A DNA stretch of 64,000 nucleotides from Inquilinus sp. Marseille-Q2685 (GCF_916619195.1 NZ_CAKAKL010000002.1:62001-126000); one strand, 5' to 3'. Positions 45,634 to 55,289 are shown, numbered from the stretch's first letter. A program made the numbers and translations. The notes: generated from the sequence alone by a model not told the origin.

Positions 45634-46170
45634 ATGGCTCACGTGACGGCCGGCGTCGAATACGCCTTGCACTGCCTGCTCTGGCTGATCGACAAGGCGG
45701 ACACCCCGCTGAGCAGCCGGGACCTCGCCGACCTCCAGGGCCTGTCGCCGACCTTCCTCGCCAAGATCTTCGCCAAGCTGGAGAAGGCGGGGATCGTCCG
45801 GGCCACGGAGGGCGTGCGCGGCGGCTACGCGCTCGCGAAGGCGCCGGGGGACATCAGCGTCCTCGCGGTGGTGGATGCGGTCGAGGGGCGCAAGCCGCTG
45901 TTCGACTGCCAGGAGATCCGCGGCCGCTGCGCCGTGTTCGGGGCCAGCCCGCCCGGCTGGGCATTGGCCGGCACCTGCTCGATCCACGCCGTGATGCTGC
46001 GGGCGGAGAAGGCGATGCGGGATTCTCTGGCCGCACAGTCCCTGGCCGATATCGCGACGGCCGTCTACCGCAAGGCGCCGTCGGAATTCGCCGGCGAGCT
46101 GCAGGAATGGATCGACCGTCGGGTCGGCGGCCGCGGCCGCAGATCCGGCGCTGCCTCAACCGCCTCATAG
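45634..46170 (+). CDS. Rrf2-family transcriptional regulator with Fe-S-type cysteines
   Basis: 178 residues from the ATG at 45634. Winged helix at about 10-70 (LADLQGLSPTFLAKIFAKLEKAGIVRATEGVRGGYALAK). Three Cys (C92, C99, C115) lie in the region that binds [2Fe-2S] or senses NO/iron in NsrR, IscR and RirA, so a redox or NO sensor is likely. The FixJ-type regulator follows 14 nt downstream and is probably cotranscribed. Confidence 0.88.
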   Translation: MAHVTAGVEYALHCLLWLIDKADTPLSSRDLADLQGLSPTFLAKIFAKLEKAGIVRATEGVRGGYALAKAPGDISVLAVVDAVEGRKPLFDCQEIRGRCAVFGASPPGWALAGTCSIHAVMLRAEKAMRDSLAAQSLADIATAVYRKAPSEFAGELQEWIDRRVGGRGRRSGAASTAS

Positions 46171-46184
46171 AACCGGATTCGCCC

Positions 46185-46832
46185 ATGAAAACGGTTGCCG
46201 CAACGGAGCGCCCCCTGGTGCTGATCGTCGATGACGACGAGGCCGTCCGGTCCGCGCTCCAGGAACTGATGCTGTCGGTGGGCCTCGATGCCGCCGGCTT
46301 CGCCTCGGCGCGCGAGCTGCTGGAGGCGGCGCTGCCGGACCGCTCGGGATGCATGGTCCTCGACGTGCGCCTGCCCGGGACCAGCGGCCTCGACCTGCAG
46401 CAGCAGCTCGCCTCCACCGGCAGGAACAAGCCGATCGTGTTCCTGACCGGTCATGGCGACATTCCGATGACGGTCCAGGCCATGAAGGCCGGCGCCATCG
46501 ATTTCCTGACCAAGCCGGTCCGCGACCAGACCTTGCTGGACGCCGTCTCGGCCGGCATCGAGCGTGACGTCGCCCAGCGGGCCCAGGCCCGGATCGCCCG
46601 GCTGCATGTCGACCATTACAGGAGCCTGACCCGCCGCGAGCGCCAGGTGCTGCGCGCCGTGGCGCTGGGGCGCTTCAACAAGCAGATCGCCTACGACCTC
46701 GGCATCAGCGAGGTGACGGTCAAGCTGCATCGCAGCAATGTGATGAAGAAGATGCACGCGACCTCGGTCGGCGAGCTGATCCGGGCGTGGGAGGCCCTTC
46801 CCGCCGACCTGCGCGACGGCGAGCCGGCCTAG
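46185..46832 (+). CDS. FixJ/NarL-type response regulator
   Basis: 215 residues from the ATG at 46185. The receiver domain (1-125) has acidic DDD, phospho-acceptor Asp in MVLDVRLPG and Lys in FLTKPV. The LuxR-type helix-turn-helix (about 145-205) contains LTRRERQVLRAVALGRFNKQIAYDLGISEVTVKLHRSNVM. It closely resembles the regulator at 46892-47605, which lies tail to tail with it. No kinase is adjacent on this strand. Confidence 0.92.
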   Translation: MKTVAATERPLVLIVDDDEAVRSALQELMLSVGLDAAGFASARELLEAALPDRSGCMVLDVRLPGTSGLDLQQQLASTGRNKPIVFLTGHGDIPMTVQAMKAGAIDFLTKPVRDQTLLDAVSAGIERDVAQRAQARIARLHVDHYRSLTRRERQVLRAVALGRFNKQIAYDLGISEVTVKLHRSNVMKKMHATSVGELIRAWEALPADLRDGEPA

Positions 46833-46891
46833 GCACGAAACGCCGGGTCCGTCGGCGACGCGCCATCACCGTCTCCGTCGACGGGCTTGAT

Positions 46892-47605
46892 TCAGGTCGG
46901 GCGGGCCCCGGTCCGGGCTTCGCCGGTCTCGCGCATCGGCGCGGGCAGCGTTTCCCATGCCCGGATCAGCTCGCCGAGCGACGCGGCGCCCATCTTGCGC
47001 ATGACGTTGCTGCGATGCAGCTTGACCGTCACCTCGCTGATGCCGAGATCGAAGGCGATCTGCTTGTTGAAGCGTCCGCGGGCCACGCCCTGCAGGACCT
47101 CGCGTTCGCGCGATGTCAGCGTCTCGAGGCGTCCGACATTGCGCGTGACGACCGCGGCTTTCGCCCGCCGCTCGGCATCCATCGCCACGGCCGCGTTCAC
47201 GGCGTCCAGCAGCGTCTGGTCCCGCACGGGCTTGGTGAGGAAGTCCACGGCGCCCGCCTTCATCGCCTGGACGGTCATGGGGATGTCGCCATGCCCGGTC
47301 AGGAAGATGATCGGCTTCGGGTTGCCGCTCTGGGCCAGATGATGCTGCAGGGCGAGGCCGCTCGTTCCCGGCAGGCGCACGTCGAGGATCAGGCAGCCGG
47401 GGCCCGCCAGGACGTCGGCGTCGAGCAAGTCCTGGGTCGAGGCGAAGCAGGCCGGCCGGAGACCCGCCGACAGGATCAGCTCGGACAGCGCCTCCCGGAC
47501 GCGGGCATCGTCGTCGACGATGATGACGAGCGGCTGCTCCGCCTCGCTCCCGCGCTGCGATGACGACGGCACCGAACCTCGTGGAAGCGGCTGGTCAACT
47601 CTCAT
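46892..47605 (-). CDS. FixJ/NarL-type response regulator, third of kinase operon
   Basis: 237 residues from the ATG at 47605, 2 nt after the receiver-only gene. Receiver (about 25-145, LILDVRLPGTSGL, FLTKPVRDQTLLDAV) and LuxR helix-turn-helix (LTSREREVLQGVARGRFNKQIAFDLGISEVTVKLHRSNVM). It has an extra N-terminal Ser/Pro-rich stretch of about 22 residues. Paralogue of the convergent gene at 46185. Confidence 0.92.
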   Translation of the reverse strand: MRVDQPLPRGSVPSSSQRGSEAEQPLVIIVDDDARVREALSELILSAGLRPACFASTQDLLDADVLAGPGCLILDVRLPGTSGLALQHHLAQSGNPKPIIFLTGHGDIPMTVQAMKAGAVDFLTKPVRDQTLLDAVNAAVAMDAERRAKAAVVTRNVGRLETLTSREREVLQGVARGRFNKQIAFDLGISEVTVKLHRSNVMRKMGAASLGELIRAWETLPAPMRETGEARTGARPT

Positions 47606-47607
47606 GT

Positions 47608-47988
47608 TCACCCTCCATGTTCTCGATCGTTCAAGGCGTCTCCGATGGCCGTGAGCAGGACATCCGCATCGAAGGGCTTGCGGAAGAACCCGCTGATGCT
47701 CTGGGCCCGGTCCTGGTCCGCGATCTCGTGGCGGCCGGTGACCAGGAACACCGGCAGCTCCGGGCGCACCCTCCTCACCAGGTCGCGAAGCTCGAAGCCG
47801 TCCAGGCCCGGCATCCCGATGTCGGTGATGAGCAGGTCCAGCTCGGCCAATCCGCCGATGAGCAGCGATTCCGCCGACGGGAATCCGCGGGCCGCATAGC
47901 CCGCGGATTCCAGCAGCTCCTCCACCGATTCGAGCAGCCTCGGATCGTCGTCGACGATCGCCACGACGGGTCTTCTTCGCTTGCTCAC
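47608..47988 (-). CDS. Single-domain response regulator (receiver only)
   Basis: 126 residues, a stand-alone CheY-like receiver: acidic DDD, phospho-Asp in LLITDIGMPG, Thr in FLVTG, Lys in FFRKPF. It has no output domain. It overlaps the upstream FixJ-like gene by 4 nt. In such operons the receiver-only protein often works as a phosphate sink or shuttle between the kinase and the two DNA-binding regulators. Confidence 0.9.
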   Translation of the reverse strand: MSKRRRPVVAIVDDDPRLLESVEELLESAGYAARGFPSAESLLIGGLAELDLLITDIGMPGLDGFELRDLVRRVRPELPVFLVTGRHEIADQDRAQSISGFFRKPFDADVLLTAIGDALNDREHGG

Positions 47989-48629
47989 TCGATCCCTCCC
48001 GGTCGCCGCGAATGGGTGATCGGAATTTCCAGTCGTTCCGCGATGCGCACGAGATCGGCAAGCGATGCCGCGGCCATTTTCTGCATGACGTTCCTTCTGT
48101 GGATCTGCAGCGTGACCTCGCTGATCCCGAGCTCGGCGGCGGCCTGCTTGTTGAGGAGGCCGCTCACGACCAGCGGCAGCACCTCGCGCTCGCGCGGCGT
48201 CAGGTCGAGATAGCGCTGTCTCAGCGCGCGCAGCTCGGCGCGCTCCGATCGGTTGGTCCGGTCCTGGGCGATCGCCGCGTGGATGGCGGCCATCAGGTCC
48301 GCATCGCTGAAGGGCTTGGTCAGGAAGTCCACGGCACCGTGCTTGATCGCGCGCACCGAGGACGGGATGTCGCCATGGCCGGTGATGAAGACGATCGGCG
48401 GATGATCGCCCTCCGCGATCTGCCCCTGCAGATCGAGGCCGTTGATGTCCGGCAGCTCGACATCGAGGATCAGGCAGGCAGGGGCGTCCGGCTTGGGCGC
48501 GCCGACATAGTCGCCGGCCGATCCGAACGCGATCGCGCGCATGCCGTGCGACTCCAGCAGCTCGCCGAGCGCTTCCCGGATGCGCGCGTCGTCATCCACG
48601 ATGAAGACGATATGGTCGTCCGTCGTCAT
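47985..48629 (-). CDS. FixJ/NarL-type response regulator, first after the kinase
   Basis: 214 residues. Receiver (1-125, LILDVELPDINGLDL, FLTKPFSD) and LuxR-type helix-turn-helix (LTPREREVLPLVVSGLLNKQAAAELGISEVTLQIHRRNVM). The start overlaps the kinase stop (ATGA). It is probably the direct partner of the MASE1/PAS kinase. Confidence 0.92.
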   Translation of the reverse strand: MTTDDHIVFIVDDDARIREALGELLESHGMRAIAFGSAGDYVGAPKPDAPACLILDVELPDINGLDLQGQIAEGDHPPIVFITGHGDIPSSVRAIKHGAVDFLTKPFSDADLMAAIHAAIAQDRTNRSERAELRALRQRYLDLTPREREVLPLVVSGLLNKQAAAELGISEVTLQIHRRNVMQKMAAASLADLVRIAERLEIPITHSRRPGGIE

Positions 48630-51600
48630 GACATCGCTTTCGCTTCGACAGGCAATGTGAAGATGAAGGTCGATCCATGCGGCTCGTTCTTCTCCGCCCA
48701 GAGCCGCCCGCCATGCGACTCCACGATCGAGCGGCAGATCGCGAGCCCCATGCCCATCCCGTGTTCCTTGGTCGTGAAGAACGGCTCGAATATCCTCTCT
48801 GGAAACTCGACGCCCCGGCCGCGGTCGCTGATCTCGATCTGAACCGCGGTCCCGGTCCGGTGCGCATGCAGCCGCAGAACCCCGCCATCGGCAACGGCGT
48901 CCATCGCCTCCAGGCCGTTGCGGATCAGGTTGATCAGGACCTGCTGGATCTGGACGCGGTCGAGCGCCACGGGGGGCAGTTCCCCGTCGACCTCGACATC
49001 CAGGCGGATGTGGCGCCGCGCCGCCTCCCCGGCCATCAGGTCGCGCGCCTCCGCGACGACGCTGCCCAGCGCCGTGGCATGCCTCGTCTCGACCGTTTGC
49101 TTGAACAGGGCGCGGATGCGGCTCACGACGTCGGCGGCGCCGTTGGCGTCGCGGATGATGCGCTCCACCGTCCTTTGCGCGCGCTCGAGATTCGGCGGAT
49201 CCGCCGTGAGCCAGCGCTGGCAGGCATGCGAGTTCGCCACGACGGCCGCCAGCGGCTGGTTGACCTCATGCGCGATGGAGGCGGAGAGCTCGGCGAGGCT
49301 GGCCGCCTGGCTGGCGCGCGCGAGGGTCTCCCGGGCGAGGCGCAGCTCCTCCTGCGCGCGCAGCTCGTCGTCGATCTCGATGGACGCGATATACCATTGC
49401 ACGATCGTGCCGTCCGCATCGCGCAGCGGCTGCGCGCGCGCCTCGATCCAGGGATAGAGGCCGCGCTTGTCGAGGCGGCGGAACCGGTTCACGAAAGGCC
49501 GTCCGGTCGCAAAGCCGTCCAAGGCCCTCTCGAGCATTCTCGGAAGGTCGTCGGGGTGGGCCAGGTGCCGGGCCAGCGCCTCGAAGTCCTCGATGTGCTC
49601 CGGCGGCGCGCCGACCTGCTCGAGATAGCGTCTGCTGGCGGAGGTGATCTTGCCCGTGGGGCCGAAGCTCAGGATGTTGACGGGCACGGCGTCGATCATC
49701 TGCTGCAGCTGCTGCGTGCTGGTCCGCAGCGCCTCCTCGACGCGCAGCTGGTCGTCGATGTCGTGCGACAGGCCGTACCACTGGAGGATGCGTCCGCTCT
49801 CGTCCCGCAGCGGCTCGGCGCGGCCCGACATCCAGCGATAGACCCCGTCCGCGCGGCGCAGGCGATAGGTCAGGGAGAAGGTCTCGCCGGTGGCGATGGA
49901 GCGGTCGAGCGCCTCCCTCAGCCGGGCGGCATCATCGGGATGGACGAACGCCGCGATGGCGGCCGCCAGCCCGCTCATCCCGGGCCTGTCGTAATCCCCG
50001 ACGTCCAGGCCCAGGAACTCGACCATGCGTTTGCTGAAGAAGACCGGCTCTCCCTCCGGGTTCAGCCGCCAGAGCAGGCTCGGAACCATGTGGACGAGCT
50101 GCGAGAACTCCCGCTCCCGGGTGCGCAACGCCTCCTGCGCATGCACCTCGTCGTCGATGTCGAGGGAGATCACGTACCATTGCGCGATCGCTCCTCCCTG
50201 GTCCCGCAGCGGTTCCGCACGGCTGTCGACCCAGCGGTACACGCCGTCCCAGCGGCGCATGCGATACTTCATGGAGAAGGGATCGCCGGTGACGAGGGCG
50301 CGGCGGACCGTGTCCAGCAGGCGGGTCGCATCCTCGGGATGGACGAGACCCCGTATCGCTGCTGCCAGCCGGCTCATCTCCGGCTTGTCCAGCTGCGCCA
50401 GGTCGCTCAGGCCGAAGAAATCCAGCAGGCGCTTGTTGAAGAAGATCGGCTCGCCTTCCGGCGTCAGGCGCCTGATCTGGACGGGGACCATGTCCACGAG
50501 CTGGGAGAGCTCGCGCTCCCGGTCGCGCAGCGCCTCCTGCGCGCGCACCTCGTCGTCGATGTCCAGGGAAACGCCGTACCATTGCGCGACGTTTCCGGTT
50601 TCATCGCGCCGCGGCTCCACCCGGCACTCCGCCCAGCGATAGGCGCCGTCCTTCTCGCGCCAGCGGAACCGCATCGCGGTGCCGCTGCCGGTTTCGAAGC
50701 AGCCCCACAACGTGCGCTGCACCGCGGGGGCGTCTTCGGGATGGATCAGCTCCTGCAGCATCGTCTCGATGCGCGGCTCCTCGAGGGCTTCGGGGTCCGC
50801 GATGACGGAGCGGAGATGGTCCTGGTACCGCTTGTTGAAGTAGAGCGGTCCGCCCGTCGGCGCCACGCTCCAGATGCGGACCGGCACCGCGTCGATCATC
50901 TCCTGCAGCTGCCGCTCGCTGCGCCGCACCGCCTCCTCGGCCTTCACCTGGTCGTCGATGTCGTGGCACAGGCCGTACCATTGGACGATGCGCCCGTCCT
51001 GGTCCCGCAGCGGCTCGGCGCGGCTCGACATCCAGCGGTGGACGCCGTCGTGGCGGCGCAGGCGGTATCGCATGGCGAAGACCTCGCCGGTGGCGAGGCA
51101 GCGGCGGAGCGCATCCCCGAACGCCGCCGCGTCGTCCGGATGGACGGAGGCCTCGATCATCGCGGCCAGCCGGGTCATTCCCGGCCGGTCCGTGTCCGGC
51201 ACGTCCAGGCCGAGGAAATCGACCATGCGCTTGTTGAAGAAGGTCGGCTCGCCGTCGGGCGTCAGCCGCCAGGCATGGCTCGGCACCATGTCCACGAGCT
51301 GCGACAGCTCCCGCTCCCGGTCGCGCAGGGCGTCCACGCTCCGGCGCAGCCCGAGCACCGCCAGCTGGTGCTGCCGGGATATCGCGGCCACGATGAGGGC
51401 CGACAATGCCGAGATCGCCAGGAACAGCTGCAGCATGACCTGCTTGTGCCTCTGGGACTCGGGATCGCCGGCGAACTGGCTGGCGCCGGATATCGTGAAG
51501 CCCGCCGTGATCAGGGCCAGGAGCATCAGGGTGACGACGGCGCCTTTGAACTCGAAGCGCACGGCGGCCCAGAGCAGGGGCGGCATGATGATGTAGGCGA

Positions 51601-52249
51601 AGGCCAGATAGCCGCTCAGGGACAGCACGGCGACACCCAGGAAGATCAGCCCCAGGACGCAGGCTTCCGCCCACTGCGCGGCCGAGATCCGGGCCTTGCT
51701 GCGCCAGCTCTCGAACACGACCAGCGCCAGCGGCGCCACGATCAGGATCCCGGTGGCGTCCCCGATCCACCAGAGCGGCCAGGCCGCCGCGAAGGATTGC
51801 GACTGGATGCCGAACCACGCCAGTGTCGCGCTCCCCACTGTCGCGCTGATGACCGGCGCCAGCCCGGCGCCCAGCACGATCAGCGCGAGGACCTCGCGCA
51901 GGGTTTCCAGCCGGACCGGCCGCCCGCAGGCCCGGTTCACCATCCATGCGCCGGCCGCCGCTTCGAGGGCGTTGCCGGCATAGATCAGCAGGGCCGCCGG
52001 CAGCGGGCTGTGGAACCACACGATATTGGCGAACAGCTCGGCCAGGCAGCCCGCCAGCACCCACCACGGCCAGCTGTGGCCGGAGGAGAGCATGAGCGTG
52101 GCGATGAACAGCCCGCCCGGCGGCCAGATGGAGATGCCCGTCCCGGGGACGATGGCCAGCGACTGGGCGAATCCGGCGGCCAGTATATAGGCCGCAACAA
52201 ACAGTCCCAGGTGCAGGAATTGGGGACGGTGCGACCAGACACGCATCAT
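48626..52249 (-). CDS. MASE1/multi-PAS sensor histidine kinase
   Basis: 1207 residues from the ATG at 52249 (GGAG 7 nt upstream). The N-terminal MASE1 membrane sensor (about 1-290, eight or more helices) carries ISIWPPGG and WWIGDATGILIVAPL blocks. Five successive PAS/PAC units follow, each ending in a W-Y-G/V-x-S/C-x-D-I-D-D motif (about 310-960). Then come HisKA with phospho-His in SIAHEVNQPLAAV and HATPase (LINLIRNGLEAM, DRGRGVEFPERIFEPFFTTKEHGMGMGLAICRSI). It heads the operon with three response regulators. Confidence 0.94.
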   Translation of the reverse strand: MMRVWSHRPQFLHLGLFVAAYILAAGFAQSLAIVPGTGISIWPPGGLFIATLMLSSGHSWPWWVLAGCLAELFANIVWFHSPLPAALLIYAGNALEAAAGAWMVNRACGRPVRLETLREVLALIVLGAGLAPVISATVGSATLAWFGIQSQSFAAAWPLWWIGDATGILIVAPLALVVFESWRSKARISAAQWAEACVLGLIFLGVAVLSLSGYLAFAYIIMPPLLWAAVRFEFKGAVVTLMLLALITAGFTISGASQFAGDPESQRHKQVMLQLFLAISALSALIVAAISRQHQLAVLGLRRSVDALRDRERELSQLVDMVPSHAWRLTPDGEPTFFNKRMVDFLGLDVPDTDRPGMTRLAAMIEASVHPDDAAAFGDALRRCLATGEVFAMRYRLRRHDGVHRWMSSRAEPLRDQDGRIVQWYGLCHDIDDQVKAEEAVRRSERQLQEMIDAVPVRIWSVAPTGGPLYFNKRYQDHLRSVIADPEALEEPRIETMLQELIHPEDAPAVQRTLWGCFETGSGTAMRFRWREKDGAYRWAECRVEPRRDETGNVAQWYGVSLDIDDEVRAQEALRDRERELSQLVDMVPVQIRRLTPEGEPIFFNKRLLDFFGLSDLAQLDKPEMSRLAAAIRGLVHPEDATRLLDTVRRALVTGDPFSMKYRMRRWDGVYRWVDSRAEPLRDQGGAIAQWYVISLDIDDEVHAQEALRTREREFSQLVHMVPSLLWRLNPEGEPVFFSKRMVEFLGLDVGDYDRPGMSGLAAAIAAFVHPDDAARLREALDRSIATGETFSLTYRLRRADGVYRWMSGRAEPLRDESGRILQWYGLSHDIDDQLRVEEALRTSTQQLQQMIDAVPVNILSFGPTGKITSASRRYLEQVGAPPEHIEDFEALARHLAHPDDLPRMLERALDGFATGRPFVNRFRRLDKRGLYPWIEARAQPLRDADGTIVQWYIASIEIDDELRAQEELRLARETLARASQAASLAELSASIAHEVNQPLAAVVANSHACQRWLTADPPNLERAQRTVERIIRDANGAADVVSRIRALFKQTVETRHATALGSVVAEARDLMAGEAARRHIRLDVEVDGELPPVALDRVQIQQVLINLIRNGLEAMDAVADGGVLRLHAHRTGTAVQIEISDRGRGVEFPERIFEPFFTTKEHGMGMGLAICRSIVESHGGRLWAEKNEPHGSTFIFTLPVEAKAMS

Positions 52250-52415
52250 CGGCTGCTCCTGCAACAAGGAAGCCTGGGATCAGCGCGTCCTATAGCACCT
52301 GCCCTCGATATCGGGGTTGGCGGAAATCTCACCACACCCTACTCCCGCCGGGATCCGGCCGCACATCATGGAAATCCATGTATTGCAATGAGGGCGGTCC
52401 CCCAAAGTAACGGCG

Positions 52416-54359
52416 GTGACAATCCGCGTCGTGAGGAAGAACCCACCTAAACCACGGGATAGTTACGCAGAGATTGCGGATGGCGCGACATGGTGGTCCA
52501 GCCGCCTCAACGAGGGCCGCTTGTCCAAGGTGCCCGTGATCGCAATCGTCGATGATGACGGCGTGCTTCTCGATCACCTCAGGGCGGTGGCCTTGGGCCA
52601 GGGCGGCGGGCCCGGTGATCAGGGCGCGGGAGACAAGCCCCCGGTGGTTCACATGGACGAGACGCTCCCTTTCGACGATGACCCTGACGCGGAGGCCTTC
52701 GCGGATGCCCCGCGCCTGGCGGCGGCGCTCTGGACGCTCGACACGGCAGGCGTCCGTCGGTTCATGACGTCCCGGATGGCCGGTGGCGAGCTGTGCCGGG
52801 CGGATTGGGTCGGGGGCGTGCTGGGGCGCGCCCTCGTCGTGGATCTCGATGAGCGGGGCGTGCACCTGCTGGGCGGCTTCGGCGGCCGCGACGAGATGAT
52901 CGGGCGGCCCATCGCCGATTTCTGGCCGCCCGAGAGCAGGGCCGACTTGGCCGAGATGATCGCCGAGGTCGCGACCGACCGGTCTCCCGGCGCGAAGCGG
53001 ACGCGCGGGATCGGCTCCCTGCTGCTGCGCGATCCGGTGGTCACGGTCTCGCGCCTGCATGAGGACGGCGCCGGCATCGTGCGGGTGACGGTGACGGGCC
53101 CGGTGCGCGACCCTCGATCCTACTGGGCGGTGCGGGCCAGCGAGGAGCGGTACCGCAACCTCATCCGCCACATGCCCAACCCGCTGCTGCGGATCGACGC
53201 GACGGCGATGGTGCCGGTCTTCGCGCGGCTGAAGGCCGAGGGCGTCTACGACCTCGACTCGTACCTGGATAGCCATCCGGAGCTGCTGGATCTGGCGAAG
53301 CGAAGCGTGCGCGTCACCGAGATCAATCCCAGCGCGGCCGCGCTGTTCGGGGCGGCCAGGGCAGCGGATCTCCTCGGACCGGTGGACTACCTGTTCGAAG
53401 CGTCCCCGGACACGCCCCGGCGGATCATGGTCGCGCATTTCGAAGGCCGCCGCAGCCATGCCGAGCTGATCAAGCTCCGCAGGCTCGACGGCCGGCTGCG
53501 CGACGTGCAGTTCGCGGTGACCTATCCCGCGCCGCCGGAGCTGCGGGACGTCACGGTCGTCAGCCTCGACGACGTCACCGACCGGCTCCGCACCGAGGCG
53601 CAGCTGCGCCAGCTCCAGGCCGACTTCGCACGCGCCGCCCGGATCTCGACCCTGGGCGAGCTCGCCACCTCGATCGCGCATGAGGTGAACCAGCCGCTCG
53701 CCGCCATCTTCACCAACGCGGAGACCAGCCTGCGCTGGCTTTCGCGCGACGAGCCGAACCTGGCGAAGGTGGCCCAGCTGACGACCCGCATCGTCGCCAG
53801 CGCCCGCCATGCCAATGAGATCGTCCAGCGGATCCGGGCCATGACGGCCAGGCACGCGCCGGAATGGCGCCCCCTGGACCTGAACGAGGTGGTCGAAGAG
53901 GCGCTGCCGTTCCTTCGCCACGACATAGAAAGCCGCGCGATCCGGCTGTCGACGAAGCTCGGCCTCGGCCTGCCCCGCGTGATCGGCGACCGGGTCCAAC
54001 TGCAGCAGGCGATCGTCAACCTGCTGGTCAACGGCGTCCAGGCCATCGGCCAGGCCGGCGCCCAGGACGGCCATATTGAGCTGGGCACCGGTCTCGGCCC
54101 CGCGGGCGAGGTCGTCTGCACGGTCCGGGACGACGGGCCCGGCATCCCGGAGGAAGATCTCGACCGCATCTTCGAAGGCTTCTTCACCACCAGGGATGAA
54201 GGCATGGGCCTCGGCCTCGCCATCTGCCGGTCGATCATGACGGCGCATGGCGGCGGCATCGCCGCCTCGAACCGCCCCGAGGGCGGCGCATGCTTCCGGC
54301 TCTGGCTTCCCGCCGAGCCCGCGAGGGGGCAGGGCCAGCAGGGGACGGCCGGGGCCTGA
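52416..54359 (+). CDS. PAS-domain sensor histidine kinase, uncertain start
   Basis: 647 residues from a GTG at 52416 without a clear ribosome site; an ATG at 52653 may be the real start. The first about 75 residues contain VPVIAIVDDDGVLLDHL, like the opening of a receiver domain, and may be leftover from a neighbouring regulator gene. PAS-like regions at about 130-230 and 245-385 precede HisKA (SIAHEVNQPLAAIF) and HATPase (VNLLVNGVQAI, DDGPGIPEEDL, GMGLGLAICRS). It is divergent from the large kinase. No regulator gene is paired with it. Confidence 0.85.
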   Translation: MTIRVVRKNPPKPRDSYAEIADGATWWSSRLNEGRLSKVPVIAIVDDDGVLLDHLRAVALGQGGGPGDQGAGDKPPVVHMDETLPFDDDPDAEAFADAPRLAAALWTLDTAGVRRFMTSRMAGGELCRADWVGGVLGRALVVDLDERGVHLLGGFGGRDEMIGRPIADFWPPESRADLAEMIAEVATDRSPGAKRTRGIGSLLLRDPVVTVSRLHEDGAGIVRVTVTGPVRDPRSYWAVRASEERYRNLIRHMPNPLLRIDATAMVPVFARLKAEGVYDLDSYLDSHPELLDLAKRSVRVTEINPSAAALFGAARAADLLGPVDYLFEASPDTPRRIMVAHFEGRRSHAELIKLRRLDGRLRDVQFAVTYPAPPELRDVTVVSLDDVTDRLRTEAQLRQLQADFARAARISTLGELATSIAHEVNQPLAAIFTNAETSLRWLSRDEPNLAKVAQLTTRIVASARHANEIVQRIRAMTARHAPEWRPLDLNEVVEEALPFLRHDIESRAIRLSTKLGLGLPRVIGDRVQLQQAIVNLLVNGVQAIGQAGAQDGHIELGTGLGPAGEVVCTVRDDGPGIPEEDLDRIFEGFFTTRDEGMGLGLAICRSIMTAHGGGIAASNRPEGGACFRLWLPAEPARGQGQQGTAGA

Positions 54360-54494
54360 CCTGTGCCAAGGGACAGGATGACCCATCCTTCGGCGTGCCG
54401 GATGACCGGTCGGCACAATGGTGGAGGGGGCCCGGAATCCACGATCCTCCTCTCGTTTCCTGGTGCCGAGCCCGGCCCGTTCGAGAGGTGAACC

Positions 54495-55256
54495 ATGAAG
54501 ATCGTCGTCATAGGCGGGACCGGCCTGATCGGTTCGAAGGTCGTCGCCATGCTGAGCCGGAAGGGCCACCAGGCCCTCGCCGCCGCGCCGGCCACGGGCG
54601 TCGACACCGTCACCGGCCGGGGGCTGGACGAGGCGCTGACGGGCGCCGACGTCGTCGTCGACGTCGCCAACTCGCCGTCCTTCGAGGACGGGCCGGCCAT
54701 GGAGTTCTTCCGGACCGCCGGCCGGACCATCGTCACGGCGGAGGTGAAGGCCGGCGTCCGGCATCACGTCGCGCTCTCGGTGGTCGGGACCGAGCGGCTG
54801 CAGGACAACGGCTATTTCCGCGCCAAGCTGGCGCAGGAGAGCCTGATCAAGGCATCGCCGATCCCCTACACCCTGCTTCGCGCCACCCAGTTCTTCGAGT
54901 TCATCCGCGGCATCGCGGACCTCTCCACGACGGATGGCGCCGTGCGCTTGCCGCACACGCTGTTCCAGCCGATGGCGGCGCAGGACGTCGCGGCCGCGGT
55001 CGCCGAGGCGGCGCTGGCCGCGCCGGTGAACGGGATGCGGGAGGTGGCCGGGCCCGCCCCGTTCCATCTTGACGAGCTGGTCGCCAGGGTCCTCGAATTC
55101 GACAAGGATCCGCGCCGGGTGATCACCGATCCGGCGGCGACCTATTCCGGCGTCCAGGTGGACGACAGGTCGCTGATGCCCGGCCCGGACGCTCGCCTCG
55201 GCACCACCAGCTTCGACTGGTGGCTCGCCAACGTTCCCCCGCCGCCGAAGAAGTAG
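54495..55256 (+). CDS. NmrA/atypical-SDR NAD(P)-binding protein
   Basis: 253 residues. Nucleotide-binding GGTGLIG at about residues 8-14, and a YFRAKLAQE segment with the SDR-type Tyr-x3-Lys geometry. The VANSPSFEDG and LRATQFFEF blocks are typical of NmrA-like SDRs. The substrate is unknown. GAGAGG lies just before the ATG. Probably cotranscribed with the membrane protein 33 nt downstream. Confidence 0.88.
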   Translation: MKIVVIGGTGLIGSKVVAMLSRKGHQALAAAPATGVDTVTGRGLDEALTGADVVVDVANSPSFEDGPAMEFFRTAGRTIVTAEVKAGVRHHVALSVVGTERLQDNGYFRAKLAQESLIKASPIPYTLLRATQFFEFIRGIADLSTTDGAVRLPHTLFQPMAAQDVAAAVAEAALAAPVNGMREVAGPAPFHLDELVARVLEFDKDPRRVITDPAATYSGVQVDDRSLMPGPDARLGTTSFDWWLANVPPPPKK

Positions 55257-55289
55257 CCGGCGGCACCATCAGCAGGAAAGGACCCAGCG

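Noticed and set aside
48677-52450. 1257-codon open frame on the plus strand
   Set aside because: Exact antisense of the MASE1/PAS kinase, whose domains are unambiguous.
52329-55067. 912-codon open frame on the minus strand
   Set aside because: It runs antisense to the second kinase and the NmrA gene in a GC-rich region where stop codons are rare. It has no domain and is His/Arg/Gly-rich as expected for a shadow frame.
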